Positions 16,096 through 25,149 of a stretch of 64,000 bases of DNA are shown in pieces. A model generated the notes under the pieces. That model did not search any database and was not told where the DNA came from. It saw nothing but the letters and a program-made list of their open reading frames with translations. The first letter of the stretch is position 1; each line of letters opens with the position of its first letter. The stretch lies in assembly GCA_963749535.1 (NCBI GenBank), contig CAVVNF010000016.1, forward strand, positions 1-64,000. Reading direction: 5' to 3'. The stretch is from Chersky-299 sp963749535 (lineage in GTDB: Bacteria > Actinomycetota > Thermoleophilia > RBG-16-64-13). A program made the position numbers and the translations under genes.

Positions 16096-18384
16096 ATGAT
16101 GGGGAGCCCGCAGGACGCTGCAAAGGAAGTTCCGGGCCGTGAACTGATCGAAGCGGCGTTGCGAAGAGGTGCCACCGCGCTGGGCGAGGCGGAGGCGAAA
16201 AGGCTCTTCTCCCTCTATGGAGTGCCGGTGACCCCAGGGGTGGTCGTCTCTACAGCGGACGAGGCTGTGCGCGAGGCCATCCGGCTCGGCTTCCCGGTGG
16301 CCATGAAGGCGGCCACGGAGCGTATCCAGCACAAGACGGAAGCCGGAGTGGTCCTGCTGGGCATCGCCGACGAGGCAGCAGTGCGCCAGGCTTTCCTGAC
16401 TCTCGCGGAGCGCATGGAGGCCGCCGGCGCGGGACCGCTGGACGGTGTTCTCGTCGAGCGGATGATCACCGGCAAGCGCGAGTTCGTGGTGGGCATGACT
16501 CGGGACCATCTGTTCGGGCCCGTAGTCATGTTCGGACTCGGCGGCATCCTGACCGAAGCCCTCCACGATGTCGTTTTCGCCGTAGCGCCGGTGGGGGAAG
16601 AGGACGCGCAAGAGCTTCTCGATCAGATCAAAGCTAAAGTCTTGCTCGGCGCGTTTCGGGGAGCTCCCGCTGTGGACCGAGACAAACTCGTCGAAGTCAT
16701 CCGAGCCGTGAGCCGCATGGCCGGGGACCACCCGGAGATCCGCGAAATTGACATCAACCCCGTTCTCATCGACGGTTCGCAGCCTGTGGCGGTGGACGCT
16801 CTGGTCTCCCTGGGCTCACCGGTCGTGCCGTCTACCCGGGCGCCGGCGGACGAGTCGCAGCTCCATGCTCTGGTCGCGCCGCGCAGCGTCGCCGTCGTCG
16901 GGGCGTCCGCGGATACATCCAAATGGGGCGGCATGGTGGTGGCCAATCTTCTTCTGGGAGGCTTTCAAGGGCCGATCTACCCGGTTAACCCCAAAGGGGG
17001 GATCATCCTGGGGCTGCCGGTCTACGCGACCATCGCTGATCTACCCGAAGCGCCGGACCTCGCGCTTGTGACCGTGCCGGCTGCGCTCGTGGAGCAGGTC
17101 GTCGAGGAATGCGGCCGCAAAGGAGTGGCCGCGGCCGTCGTGGTTTCGGCCGGCTTCTCTGAGCTGGGGGTCGACGGAAAGGCGCTGGAAGACAGGGTGG
17201 TCGAAGCCGCCTCCCGCCATGGCATGGCTTTGGTAGGGCCCAACTGCATGGGCGTGATCTCGGCACATCACCATCTCTACGCGACAGGGTTCATGGTGCT
17301 GCGGCCTCTTCCCGGCGGCGCCAGCTTCGTGTCGCAATCGGGCAACCTGGGCACCCAGCTTCTCGCGGCGGCTGAGCGGCGCAAGGGGGGCATCGGCAAG
17401 TTCATCGGGGTGGGCAACGAGGCCATGATCGACGCGGTGGACTTCATCCACTACCTTGGCCGCGACCCCGAGACCAGCACCATCGTGTCCTACATGGAAG
17501 GTTTTGACGACGGACGTCGCCTCCTCGACGTGACGAGGGCGACCACCCTTCTGAAGCCGGTGGTTGTGCTGCGGGGCGGCACGAGCGCATACGGACAGAA
17601 GGCGGCCGCTTCGCATACCGGGGCGATGGCCTCGTCGTCGGCGGTCTTCGAGGCGGCCGCCCGGCAGTCCGGGATGATCGTCACCACCGACCCGGACGAG
17701 TTCATGGATCTGACCTTCGCGCTGTCGTACCTGCCGCTTCCCCGGGGCAAGAGAGTGGCCGTGCTCACCATGGGCGGCGGATGGGGCGTGCTCGTGGCCG
17801 ACGAAGTCGCCCGCTGTGGTCTCGAGTTGGCAGAGCTGGGCCCCGACGTGGTGGACGCGCTGGACAAGATCTTGCCGCATTTCTGGAGCCACGGGAATCC
17901 GGTGGACCTCGTCGCGACGGTCACGTCCGGTGTGCCCGAGGCCGCCCTTGAGGCCGTCGTGGCCAGTCCCGACGTGGACGCCGTCATCGTGCTGGGAGTA
18001 GTGGGTAGTCTGGGCGAGAGCCGCCACGCGGGCGAGGAGATTGAGATGTTGAAGGTCGGCAGGGCGGCGAGTCCCGCGCTGGCCGGCGCCGACGGCTCCG
18101 CGTCGCGTCTCCCGGCGCCGGACGGACCCGGAGAAGAAACAGGGGAGGCGGAGTTGAGCGAACGCGAGCTCGTGTTCCTCGAGCGCTCGACGGTGCTCAT
18201 GAACGAGCACTGCAAGCCCATCATGAGCGTGACCGTCAAACCACTCGATCGGTCGGTGTTCCCGGGCCCAGGCCGGTTCTCGGCCTTGGTGCTGTCATCG
18301 CCATTGCGCGCGGTGCGCGTGGCGGGGAAGATGGCCGACTACTCCACCTATCTCAAGAAGAAGGGCAGGGAGATTCCCTGCTGA
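16096..18384 (+). CDS. ADP-forming acyl-CoA synthetase, fused beta-alpha subunits
   Basis: 762 residues, related to ADP-forming acetate-CoA ligase, which converts acyl-CoA plus ADP and phosphate to acid plus ATP, or the reverse. The ATP-grasp (beta) half comes first (residues 15-235: FPVAMKAATERIQHKTEAGV, MFGLGGILTE, EIDINPVLI). The CoA-binding and ligase (alpha) half follows (about 255-700: APRSVAVVGASAD, VGPNCMGV, QSGNLGTQ, and the phospho-His loop AASHTGAMA). Many family members have alpha first. A low-complexity insert lies near residues 650-690. Substrate is unknown; a protein-acetyltransferase role is unlikely because no GNAT domain is present. Confidence 0.88.
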   Translation: MMGSPQDAAKEVPGRELIEAALRRGATALGEAEAKRLFSLYGVPVTPGVVVSTADEAVREAIRLGFPVAMKAATERIQHKTEAGVVLLGIADEAAVRQAFLTLAERMEAAGAGPLDGVLVERMITGKREFVVGMTRDHLFGPVVMFGLGGILTEALHDVVFAVAPVGEEDAQELLDQIKAKVLLGAFRGAPAVDRDKLVEVIRAVSRMAGDHPEIREIDINPVLIDGSQPVAVDALVSLGSPVVPSTRAPADESQLHALVAPRSVAVVGASADTSKWGGMVVANLLLGGFQGPIYPVNPKGGIILGLPVYATIADLPEAPDLALVTVPAALVEQVVEECGRKGVAAAVVVSAGFSELGVDGKALEDRVVEAASRHGMALVGPNCMGVISAHHHLYATGFMVLRPLPGGASFVSQSGNLGTQLLAAAERRKGGIGKFIGVGNEAMIDAVDFIHYLGRDPETSTIVSYMEGFDDGRRLLDVTRATTLLKPVVVLRGGTSAYGQKAAASHTGAMASSSAVFEAAARQSGMIVTTDPDEFMDLTFALSYLPLPRGKRVAVLTMGGGWGVLVADEVARCGLELAELGPDVVDALDKILPHFWSHGNPVDLVATVTSGVPEAALEAVVASPDVDAVIVLGVVGSLGESRHAGEEIEMLKVGRAASPALAGADGSASRLPAPDGPGEETGEAELSERELVFLERSTVLMNEHCKPIMSVTVKPLDRSVFPGPGRFSALVLSSPLRAVRVAGKMADYSTYLKKKGREIPC

Positions 18385-18807
18385 CTATTGCACGATGATG
18401 GTCCCGAGCATGTTGGGGTGGATGCTGCAGCGGTAGGCGTAGGTACCCGCGGTTGTGAACGTGTGGCTGAAGGTGCCGCCCTGGCCGAACAGAGGGCTCT
18501 TGAACTCGCCTTTGTTGGCGACTACGTCATGTTGGACGGAGTCTTGGTTCACCCAGGTCACCGTCTGCCCGACCTTGATCGTGAGCGTCGCGGGGACGAA
18601 CGCGATGTTCTTCATGATCACCTGAGGGCCGCCTGTGCTCGACGGCGTCGTGCCGACGGTAGTGGTGGCGGTGCTGGAGCCACCGCATCCGGTGACCACT
18701 AACATCAAGGCGAGCATCATGACCGTGACGCCGGCTCCGACGACGTGCCAGCGCCGGTGCCTGCGAGTTCTAGTCCATTCGCCGGTCCGATTGTTACGAC
18801 AATTCAT
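18385..18807 (-). CDS. Plastocyanin/cupredoxin-like lipoprotein
   Basis: A 140-residue secreted copper protein. The basic N-terminus is followed by the hydrophobic VVGAGVTVMMLALMLVV and a lipobox-like VTGCGG, then a Thr/Ser linker. The cupredoxin domain spans residues 60-140 with type-1 copper ligands in order: His in SVQHDVV, Cys and His in YRCSIHPNM, and Met. ATG 18807 is fixed by GAGAGGAG immediately upstream; the frame is open further up but without support. It probably carries electrons or copper at the outer membrane face. It converges with the acyl-CoA synthetase gene without a gap. Confidence 0.9.
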   Translation of the reverse strand: MNCRNNRTGEWTRTRRHRRWHVVGAGVTVMMLALMLVVTGCGGSSTATTTVGTTPSSTGGPQVIMKNIAFVPATLTIKVGQTVTWVNQDSVQHDVVANKGEFKSPLFGQGGTFSHTFTTAGTYAYRCSIHPNMLGTIIVQ

Positions 18808-18948
18808 GACGTATGACTCCTCTCGCACCACTCTGTCCGATGCACCCCGATCGGCTGGCGGAGACGGCTCGTAGCCGATCCGAGGCTTCAATCCTGATTC
18901 CCCGGCGGTCACGGATTCAACCCTGCGCAGAGGTGTAGCATTGAAAAC

Positions 18949-20268
18949 ATGGGTCTGGCCGATGCCATGTCCGATGCGCACACGCTGCCTCCTAGGATAG
19001 CCGCCGAGTTGGCGAGAGAAGGAGGACGCATAACCTTTGCGCGCTTCATGGAGCTGGCGCTGACTCATCCTGAAGAGGGCTACTACACAAAGGCTGACCG
19101 GCGACTGGGCCATCGGGGAGACTTCAGCACCGCCCCTCGCCGGTCGCCAGCGTTCAATCGGGCGATGACGAGGCTCCTCACCGACCTCGTCGACGCGGCA
19201 CGGGCCGACGATCCGGCAGGAGGCCCGATCGTGGTCATCGAGGTGGGGGGCGGTGAGGGCGACCTGGCGGCAGCGATCCTGCGCGAGTGGAGCGCGCACC
19301 GCCCGGATCTGCGGAACGTGGTCATCTACTCGATCGTCGAGATAGGGCCAGAGCTCCAGAAGAGGCAGGCGCTGGCCCTCAGCGAGCTGATGGAGCGCGG
19401 CTGGCGGGTGCGGTGGGGGGAGACCCTGAGCAGTCTGAGCGCCCGCTCGGGCGCCGATAGTCGATCCGCGATCATCTTCGGGAATGAATTCGTCGACGCA
19501 CTCCCGGTTCATTTGGTGGATGTCAGTGGTCCCGCAACTCGGGAGGCATGGGTAAAGCTGGTAGGCCTACCTGGGCCTGGCGAGGCCTGCGCTGGGGCTG
19601 CCACAGACGCCGCGGCTGAGGGTGGCGCGGCCAGCGGTGACGCGCTCGTCGGTGACGCCGTCGTCGGCTCCCCTTTTCAATGCGGCATCGTCGAGGAATG
19701 GGGCGAGCTATCTTCCCTTGCTGAGGACGAACTGCGCTCCCTGTACGGTTCGACCGATGCCGTCGCCTTGCACTCGCTCACTCGTGACGGGGTGATCGAG
19801 CTGCGTCCGGCGGTCAGATCTCTTCTGGCGGAGGCGGCTTCTGTCGCCCACGGAGTATGCGTCCTGACGGTCGATTACGGGGACTGGCCCACGGGTTTGC
19901 ATGATGAGGGCGGCTGTGGATCGTGTTGCGAGCAACCGCCGCCGCTCCACGGGAGAACCGTGAGGGGCTATTTCAAGCACCAGTTGACCAGCGATCCGTA
20001 CGCCCGTGCGGGAAGCCAGGACCTCACCGCGGACGTGGACTTTCGCGCCCTGGACCTGCACGGCACGGAGTCCGGCTTCGAGAGGGTGCTGTTCCTGACT
20101 CTGGCTGCATTCTTGCAGGCGGCGGGAGCGGAGGAGGAACTTTTCGACCTCCGTCTAGAGGCGGCGGGCTCGCTGGATGCGGATCGTGACGCTGCGGTTC
20201 TCGCTGCGCTTCTGGACCCCGAGGATGTCGGCGGCGCTTTCAAGGTGATGCTCCAGGTGAAGGAATGA
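18949..20268 (+). CDS. MidA-type SAM-dependent methyltransferase (COG1565)
   Basis: 439 residues, related to the NDUFAF7/MidA family of protein-arginine methyltransferases. The family blocks are ITFARFMELALTHPEEGYYT, DFSTAP and the SAM loop VIEVGGGEGDLAA, with IIFGNEFVDALPVH and LTVDYGDW further on. A Gly/Ala-rich insert sits around residues 205-235. The C-terminus DLTADVDF is also conserved. In mitochondria the relative acts in complex I assembly; the bacterial role is unproven. The first Met is used; an alternative lies six codons downstream. Confidence 0.85.
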   Translation: MGLADAMSDAHTLPPRIAAELAREGGRITFARFMELALTHPEEGYYTKADRRLGHRGDFSTAPRRSPAFNRAMTRLLTDLVDAARADDPAGGPIVVIEVGGGEGDLAAAILREWSAHRPDLRNVVIYSIVEIGPELQKRQALALSELMERGWRVRWGETLSSLSARSGADSRSAIIFGNEFVDALPVHLVDVSGPATREAWVKLVGLPGPGEACAGAATDAAAEGGAASGDALVGDAVVGSPFQCGIVEEWGELSSLAEDELRSLYGSTDAVALHSLTRDGVIELRPAVRSLLAEAASVAHGVCVLTVDYGDWPTGLHDEGGCGSCCEQPPPLHGRTVRGYFKHQLTSDPYARAGSQDLTADVDFRALDLHGTESGFERVLFLTLAAFLQAAGAEEELFDLRLEAAGSLDADRDAAVLAALLDPEDVGGAFKVMLQVKE

Positions 20269-21271
20269 GGGGGTAGGTCCGGTTGTAAGCGGTCGCATCG
20301 AGAGAGACCCGTTGGGAGGACTCGAGGTGCCTGCCGAGGCCCTCTAGGGCATCCAAACGCAAAGGGCGCTGAACAGATTCCCTATAAGCGGCCACGCAGT
20401 CGCCCATGCTGTAGGCGATGAGTTTGCCATGGTAGAGCTCCAGCCCCTGGATCACATGGGGGTGATGTCCGAGCACCAGATCGGCACCGGCGTCGATGGC
20501 CTGGTGGGCGAGCCTGCGTTGGTCCTGATCGGCGTTGCCAGTGTATTCGATCCCCCAGTGGAAGCTCACGATCACGTAGTCGGCCTTGGCCTTCGCCGCT
20601 TTGATGGCCGCGAGCACCTTGGCTTGGTCGGGGCTCGCGCCCGGTTCGGACCGGCCGGAAAACCCCCCGGGGATGATGTCTGTGAAGGCTAGAATCGCAA
20701 CGGTCCCTGCGGTAGTGTCGAGCATCGCCGGCGTCCGCGCCGCGGTGTCGTTGGCTCCAGCGCCGGCGTGGCCGATTCCCGTCTTGTCAAGAAAGCCAGA
20801 TCCGCATCCTCTAGGTATGGCTTGACCCGGCGAACACTGCCGGACCGCCCTCCTTGCCGATAAACGGGCCTACCCACGGTCACCCAGCAAGTCGCCGTCG
20901 GCTGCGATGGTGAGAGAAGGCTTCGCGGTCGTCGAGGTTGTCGAGGCAGCGCCGATGCTCGAGGTCGTCGACGAGGCCGGGGTCCCGCCGGCGGTTGTGA
21001 TGGTCAGGGCCTGGTCAGTGAGGGACGGACCCTGCGTCGAGCCCACCGGCAGGGTTGTGGTGTCGGTTTGAGCTTGGCTGGAGGAGGTCCGCTAAGATCT
21101 GCCCGATGAGGACGAGACGGTGCTGCCGGTGGCGAGTCAGCGCGATGCCTCCCCGCAGTCCATGAGATACAGGGAGCCCACGGCCACGGCGGCGATGACG
21201 GCTGCGACCACTACCGCGACGAGCGCGTAACGGGAGGATCTTGTCCTCTTGCGCGAGTGCTTCCCGGACAT
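20240..21271 (-). pseudogene. CapA-family protein, multiply disrupted
   Basis: CapA-like metallophosphatase-fold proteins are tied to poly-gamma-glutamate or exopolymer synthesis. Reading right to left there is an N-terminal anchor in frame (ATG 21271; YALVAVVVAAVIAAVAVGSL) that ends in a stop. A Ser/Thr-rich linker holds a further stop. The domain start KPSLTIAADGDLLGDRG is again stopped. VRRVKPYLEDADLAF lies in another frame. The C-terminal half follows (FLDKTGIGHAGAGAND, VSFHWGIEYT, LGHHPHVIQG, AYSMGD). Between DLAF and FLDKTG roughly 70 residues are missing. Several lesions plus a deletion mean true decay. Confidence 0.75.
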
Positions 21272-21369
21272 GGCATGAGTATAATAGCCGGACTCGCCTG
21301 CCGAAGGACGATCGGTGCGGAGAGAGCGGAGTTGCGCGCGAAAATCCAGTGGGGAGGCCTTTTCGGACC

Positions 21370-22437
21370 ATGCGGCCGGTGGGACGTGGCAATAGGGGTA
21401 AGCAGGTGGTCGACATCCAGACGCGCCTGGCGGCCCTCGGCTTTTTTCTGGGCCGCGAAGGAGCCGACGGGATGTTCGGACCGCATACCGAGGTGGCCAT
21501 CCGTGAGTTCCAGCAGCGGCGATTGCTGGTGGCCGACGGGGTCGTTGGCGAGAATACCTGGACGGAGTTGGTCGAGGCCGGCCACAAGCCCGGCGAACGG
21601 CTCCTCTATCTGCGGGTGCCTTTCATGCGCGGAGACGACGTGCTTTACCTGCAGCGGAGGTTGGACGAGTTGGGCTTCGACTGTGGGCCGGTGGACGGCA
21701 TATTCAACCCGGCGCTTGAAGTGGCGGTCACCGAGTTCCAGCGTAATGCGGGCCTCAACGTCGACGGGATCGTGGGTGAGACCACGTTCGCCGCTCTTCG
21801 CAGGGTGCAAAAGGTCCAGGCTGAGGGACAGGCGAGCAACATCCCCGACCGCATGAACGGCTACGTGGGTCGCCGGACCATGCCGGGCCTGAGAGTCTCT
21901 ATCGATCCCGCCCACGGTGGTTCCGAGCCGGGGGCCAAGGGTGTCGGTGGGATCCTGGAGAAAGACATCAACCTGAGGTTAGCCTTGAGTATTGCGCGCG
22001 TGCTGCGGGAGTCGGGTGCTTCGGTGTTCGTCTTGCGCGACGACGATGTCGCCATGGATCAATACGATCGAGCTGAGGCGGCGGGGGCGTGGGAGCCGGA
22101 CCTACACCTCTGCATCCACCACAACTTCTGCATGAGCCCGAAGGCGCAGGGCGCGGCTACCTACTTTTTCGGCAACCAATTCTATTCGTCAGAGACAGGG
22201 AAGCGGTTGGCCGGCTATATCGTAGACGCTCTCAGCGCTGAGTCCGGGCGCCTGGATCTGCACAAACATGGCCGAAACTACTCCAGCCTGCGTGAGGTCA
22301 AGCCGCTCTCCGTGAGGGTTGAGCCCGGTTTCATAAGCCATCCCGAGGAAGGTCCGAGGCTGGCAGATCCGGACGAGATCTTGCGCGAGGCGATCGCCGT
22401 CCTCCATGGCATCGAGGCGTATCTAGCCAGACTTTGA
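21370..22437 (+). CDS. N-acetylmuramoyl-L-alanine amidase with two peptidoglycan-binding domains
   Basis: A 355-residue zinc amidase that cuts the bond between muramic acid and the stem peptide. Two PG_binding_1 domains come first (residues about 10-70 and 85-145; both have the DGIVGE or DGVVGENTW ending). Amidase_3 follows at 170-355 (zinc ligands in DPAHGGSEPG, GGILEKDINL and CIHHNF; catalytic Glu in RVEPGFISHPEEG). ATG 21370 is preferred because GGGGAGG lies upstream and family similarity starts there. No signal peptide is seen, so export may need another route or occur on lysis. Confidence 0.9.
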   Translation: MRPVGRGNRGKQVVDIQTRLAALGFFLGREGADGMFGPHTEVAIREFQQRRLLVADGVVGENTWTELVEAGHKPGERLLYLRVPFMRGDDVLYLQRRLDELGFDCGPVDGIFNPALEVAVTEFQRNAGLNVDGIVGETTFAALRRVQKVQAEGQASNIPDRMNGYVGRRTMPGLRVSIDPAHGGSEPGAKGVGGILEKDINLRLALSIARVLRESGASVFVLRDDDVAMDQYDRAEAAGAWEPDLHLCIHHNFCMSPKAQGAATYFFGNQFYSSETGKRLAGYIVDALSAESGRLDLHKHGRNYSSLREVKPLSVRVEPGFISHPEEGPRLADPDEILREAIAVLHGIEAYLARL

Positions 22438-22529
22438 GACGTGCCGGCAAGGGGCCGGGGCCGGCGCTCGCTACACTGGGGCGGTTGGCTCGTATTCGAG
22501 GAAAATGTTAGAGTGCGTGGAAACCCGAA

Positions 22530-23696
22530 ATGGGCGGTTGCGGCCGCCCCCGGGACTGTTGGGCGATCAGGGAGGCTCCGATCAGCAGCGGCAAGTCAAG
22601 CGGAATCGGTCAGCGCCTTGTAGCAATTCTCCTCATTATGTCGGTATTCGCCTTCATGGGCGCGGGTGTCGCGCGCGCTGAGCCGGCGAAGATCACCAAG
22701 GCAAAGCAAGAAGCGGATGCCTTGCAGGCCAAGCTCCAGGATCTCGGTGGCCAGGTGGATGCCGCCGTCGAGGATTACGACTACGCTAAGGCTCAGCTCA
22801 AGCAGACAAACGCAGCTGCGCAGAAGACGCAGACCAAGCTCGACAAAGCGCAGAAGGATCTAGCCGCCGCCGAACAGCGGCTGACTGAGCGCATCGTCCA
22901 GATCTACAAGGACGGTCAGACAAGCGTGCTCGATACCCTCATGGGCGCCTCGAGCTTCTCCGACCTCATAAACCGGTACGACATGCTCCAGCGGCTGAGC
23001 AAGCAAGATAACGAGATTCTGGTCCAAGTGGACACGTACCGGGGTCAGGTGGCGGACCGGCGGGCGGAGCTGGCTCAGCAAGCCAAAGAGCAGAAGGCTT
23101 TGACAAACCAGGCAGCGGCCGCCCAGAAGCAAGTGCTGCAGAAACAAGCTGACGTGGCGAAGCAGCTCAAGGGCAAGGAATCTCAGGTCGCCCAGCTCGA
23201 GAAGGAATGGAAAGCGCAGCAGGCCGCACTGGCCGCCCAAGCCAAGGAGGCAGCTCGGCTAGCCGCTCTCAAGGCTCAGCAGGCAGCCGCGAACCATCCG
23301 CACACGGTCAGCGGTCCCGGCATCCAGGTGAGCGTTCCCGCCTCGGCCTCCGGGAGCAAGGTGATCCAGATCGCGGTCCAATACATCGGTGTCCCGTACG
23401 TCTGGGCCGGCGCGGATCCGAGCGGCTTCGACTGCTCTGGGTTCGTGATGTACGTGTACGGCAAACTGGGGATCGATCTGCCTCACTCGAGCCGTATGAT
23501 GTCCGAGATGGGATCGGCAGTCTCGGATAGCCAACTCCAACCCGGGGATCTAGTCTTCTTTGGGAGCCCGGTTCACCACGTCGGCATATATGTCGGCAAC
23601 GGCAAGATGATCAATTCGCCCTACACAGGGGCGTCGGTCCGCATAGAGAGCATTTGGCGGAGTAGCTACGCCGGTGCCCGCCGCATCATCGACTGA
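22530..23696 (+). CDS. Secreted NlpC/P60 endopeptidase with coiled coil
   Basis: A cell-wall DL-endopeptidase of about 388 residues. A signal peptide (RLVAILLIMSVFAFMGAGV, cleaved near ARAEP) is followed by a long coiled-coil region (residues 50-250, rich in Q, A and K) like those of RipA/PcsB proteins. The NlpC/P60 domain occupies residues 270-388 with Cys302 in FDCSGF and His350 in HHVGIYVG. The first 25 residues before the signal are long and the SD is weak, so the true start may be further in. It lies directly after the amidase gene, so the two probably act together in cell separation. Confidence 0.9.
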   Translation: MGGCGRPRDCWAIREAPISSGKSSGIGQRLVAILLIMSVFAFMGAGVARAEPAKITKAKQEADALQAKLQDLGGQVDAAVEDYDYAKAQLKQTNAAAQKTQTKLDKAQKDLAAAEQRLTERIVQIYKDGQTSVLDTLMGASSFSDLINRYDMLQRLSKQDNEILVQVDTYRGQVADRRAELAQQAKEQKALTNQAAAAQKQVLQKQADVAKQLKGKESQVAQLEKEWKAQQAALAAQAKEAARLAALKAQQAAANHPHTVSGPGIQVSVPASASGSKVIQIAVQYIGVPYVWAGADPSGFDCSGFVMYVYGKLGIDLPHSSRMMSEMGSAVSDSQLQPGDLVFFGSPVHHVGIYVGNGKMINSPYTGASVRIESIWRSSYAGARRIID

Positions 23697-23713
23697 CCCG
23701 GAGATCAACCTTC

Positions 23714-24736
23714 ATGAACCCAATCAGCGTCTACTTTCACCCCATCTTCCTCCAGCACGAAACCGGAGAGCACCCCGAATCCAAGGAACGCCTGGTCGTA
23801 GCCAAGCATGTCTTGGAGGGGACCGATCTCGCGCTTGATTGGGTCACCCCGAAGCCGGCGTCGACGGGATCGATAGCCCGGGTCCACGACCCTGAGTACA
23901 TCAAGTCCGTCCGCGAGACCGCAGATCAGGGCGGGGGATGGCTGGACTGGGACACGGCGGTCTCGCCTCATTCGTACGAGGCGGCCTTGCTGGCGGCCGG
24001 TTCCGGGCTGATGGCTGTGGACGACGCGCTGGAGACCGGGCGGCTGGCGTTCATGCTTGTGCGGCCGCCTGGCCACCATGCCACGTATTCGCGCGGGATG
24101 GGTTTCTGCCTCTTCAACAATATCGCCGTGGCTGCGGCTTACGCCATCGAGGAGCTGGGGCTTGAGCGGGTGCTGATCGTGGACTGGGACGTTCACCACG
24201 GTAACGGCACGCAGGCCGCGTTCTATGAGGACCCACGGGTCCTATTCTTCAGCGTCCACCAGGGTGGGCACTACCCCGGCACCGGGCTTGTAAAGGAAGT
24301 GGGCAGCGGTGCCGGAGTGGGATACACCGTCAATGTGCCGTTGCGCGCCGGCGAGGGTGACGCGGCGGTGGTTATGGCGTTCAGCTCCTTGCTACTGCCC
24401 CTCGCGCGTGCGTTCAAGCCGCAACTGGTCCTTGTCTCTGCCGGTTACGACGGCCAGCTCGGCGATCCGCTCGGCGATCTGCGCTTCAGCAAGGCTTCCT
24501 TTCAGTGGATGGCAGCTCAGCTGAAGGAGCTGGCCGGAGAGGTCGGGGCGGCTGGTCCTTTGTGCTTCCTGGAGGGCGGATACGTGCCGGCCTTGGCGGC
24601 CGACTCTATCGTGGCCACCCTTCAGGGCTTGAGCGAGGGGTCTCCCAGACTAGAGCGGCCCATCTCCGACGATGAGCGGGCCGATGTGGAAGCGACGATC
24701 AGTGAGCTGAAGCCGTATTGGAAGGGCACTCTCTGA
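23714..24736 (+). CDS. Histone-deacetylase-family zinc amidohydrolase
   Basis: A 340-residue arginase/deacetylase-fold enzyme of the HDAC/AcuC/acetylpolyamine amidohydrolase family. The active-site blocks are complete: RPPGHHA, GFCLFNN, VDWDVHHGNGT (zinc Asp and His), VHQGGHYPGTG, SAGYD and LEGGY. The substrate could be acetyl-lysine protein (such as acetyl-CoA synthetase) or acetylpolyamine. ATG 23714 lies 17 bases after the NlpC/P60 stop. Confidence 0.9.
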   Translation: MNPISVYFHPIFLQHETGEHPESKERLVVAKHVLEGTDLALDWVTPKPASTGSIARVHDPEYIKSVRETADQGGGWLDWDTAVSPHSYEAALLAAGSGLMAVDDALETGRLAFMLVRPPGHHATYSRGMGFCLFNNIAVAAAYAIEELGLERVLIVDWDVHHGNGTQAAFYEDPRVLFFSVHQGGHYPGTGLVKEVGSGAGVGYTVNVPLRAGEGDAAVVMAFSSLLLPLARAFKPQLVLVSAGYDGQLGDPLGDLRFSKASFQWMAAQLKELAGEVGAAGPLCFLEGGYVPALAADSIVATLQGLSEGSPRLERPISDDERADVEATISELKPYWKGTL

Positions 24737-25149
24737 CCTTCGCGGAGTGGTCGGCCTTGTCCCCGGCGGTCAGGCCTGTCCCCAGTGATCTGCTGTCCCC
24801 AGTGATCTGCTGTCCCCTGGGCTGCCTGTGACTCTTGGCCGGCTGGTGCGATTTTCGTCTGCGGCGTCCGGCCTCTCGCCGGCTGGTCTGACTTTCGCCC
24901 GGCTGACCTGCGGGAAGCCTGATTTCTTGGTTCGCCAAGGGCTGGTCTCGACAGGAAGCGGTGGCTGGTGAGCCTGCACGGGACGCCGCGATTCGGCTTC
25001 ATCAGTCGCGTCGCCAGTGATGTCACGGGTTCCCGCGCGGCCGCGTGCCCTCTCCAAGGCACAAGGACAGTCAAGTCCAAGCGGGTATCGGCCGAAGATA
25101 CGCTGAGGAACCTGACGGGCGTTTTGTCCGTGGCCGGTCTGGAGGATGT
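24737..25149. other. Gene-free stretch with a short tandem repeat
   Basis: About 410 bases lie between the deacetylase and pilT genes. A 17-bp unit CTGTCCCCAGTGATCTG occurs twice in tandem at 24776-24809 and a third partial copy follows. Several CCGGCTGGT-like words are scattered to 24970. SD GGAGGA at 25141-25146 serves pilT. No gene is visible. Confidence 0.5.
24776..24820. repeat. 17-bp tandem repeat, about 2.5 copies
   Basis: CTGTCCCCAGTGATCTG at 24776-24792 and again at 24793-24809 is identical. A third copy from 24810 begins CTGTCCCC and then diverges. Not a CRISPR array, since there are no spacers. Confidence 0.8.

Noticed and set aside
22438..22530. Cyclic-di-AMP (ydaO) riboswitch before the NlpC/P60 gene
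   Set aside because: Context fits, but the leader is short and none of the conserved ydaO blocks I know are visible.
24776..24820. Short repeats as a CRISPR array
   Set aside because: The 17-bp units are directly joined with no spacers and only about 2.5 copies exist.
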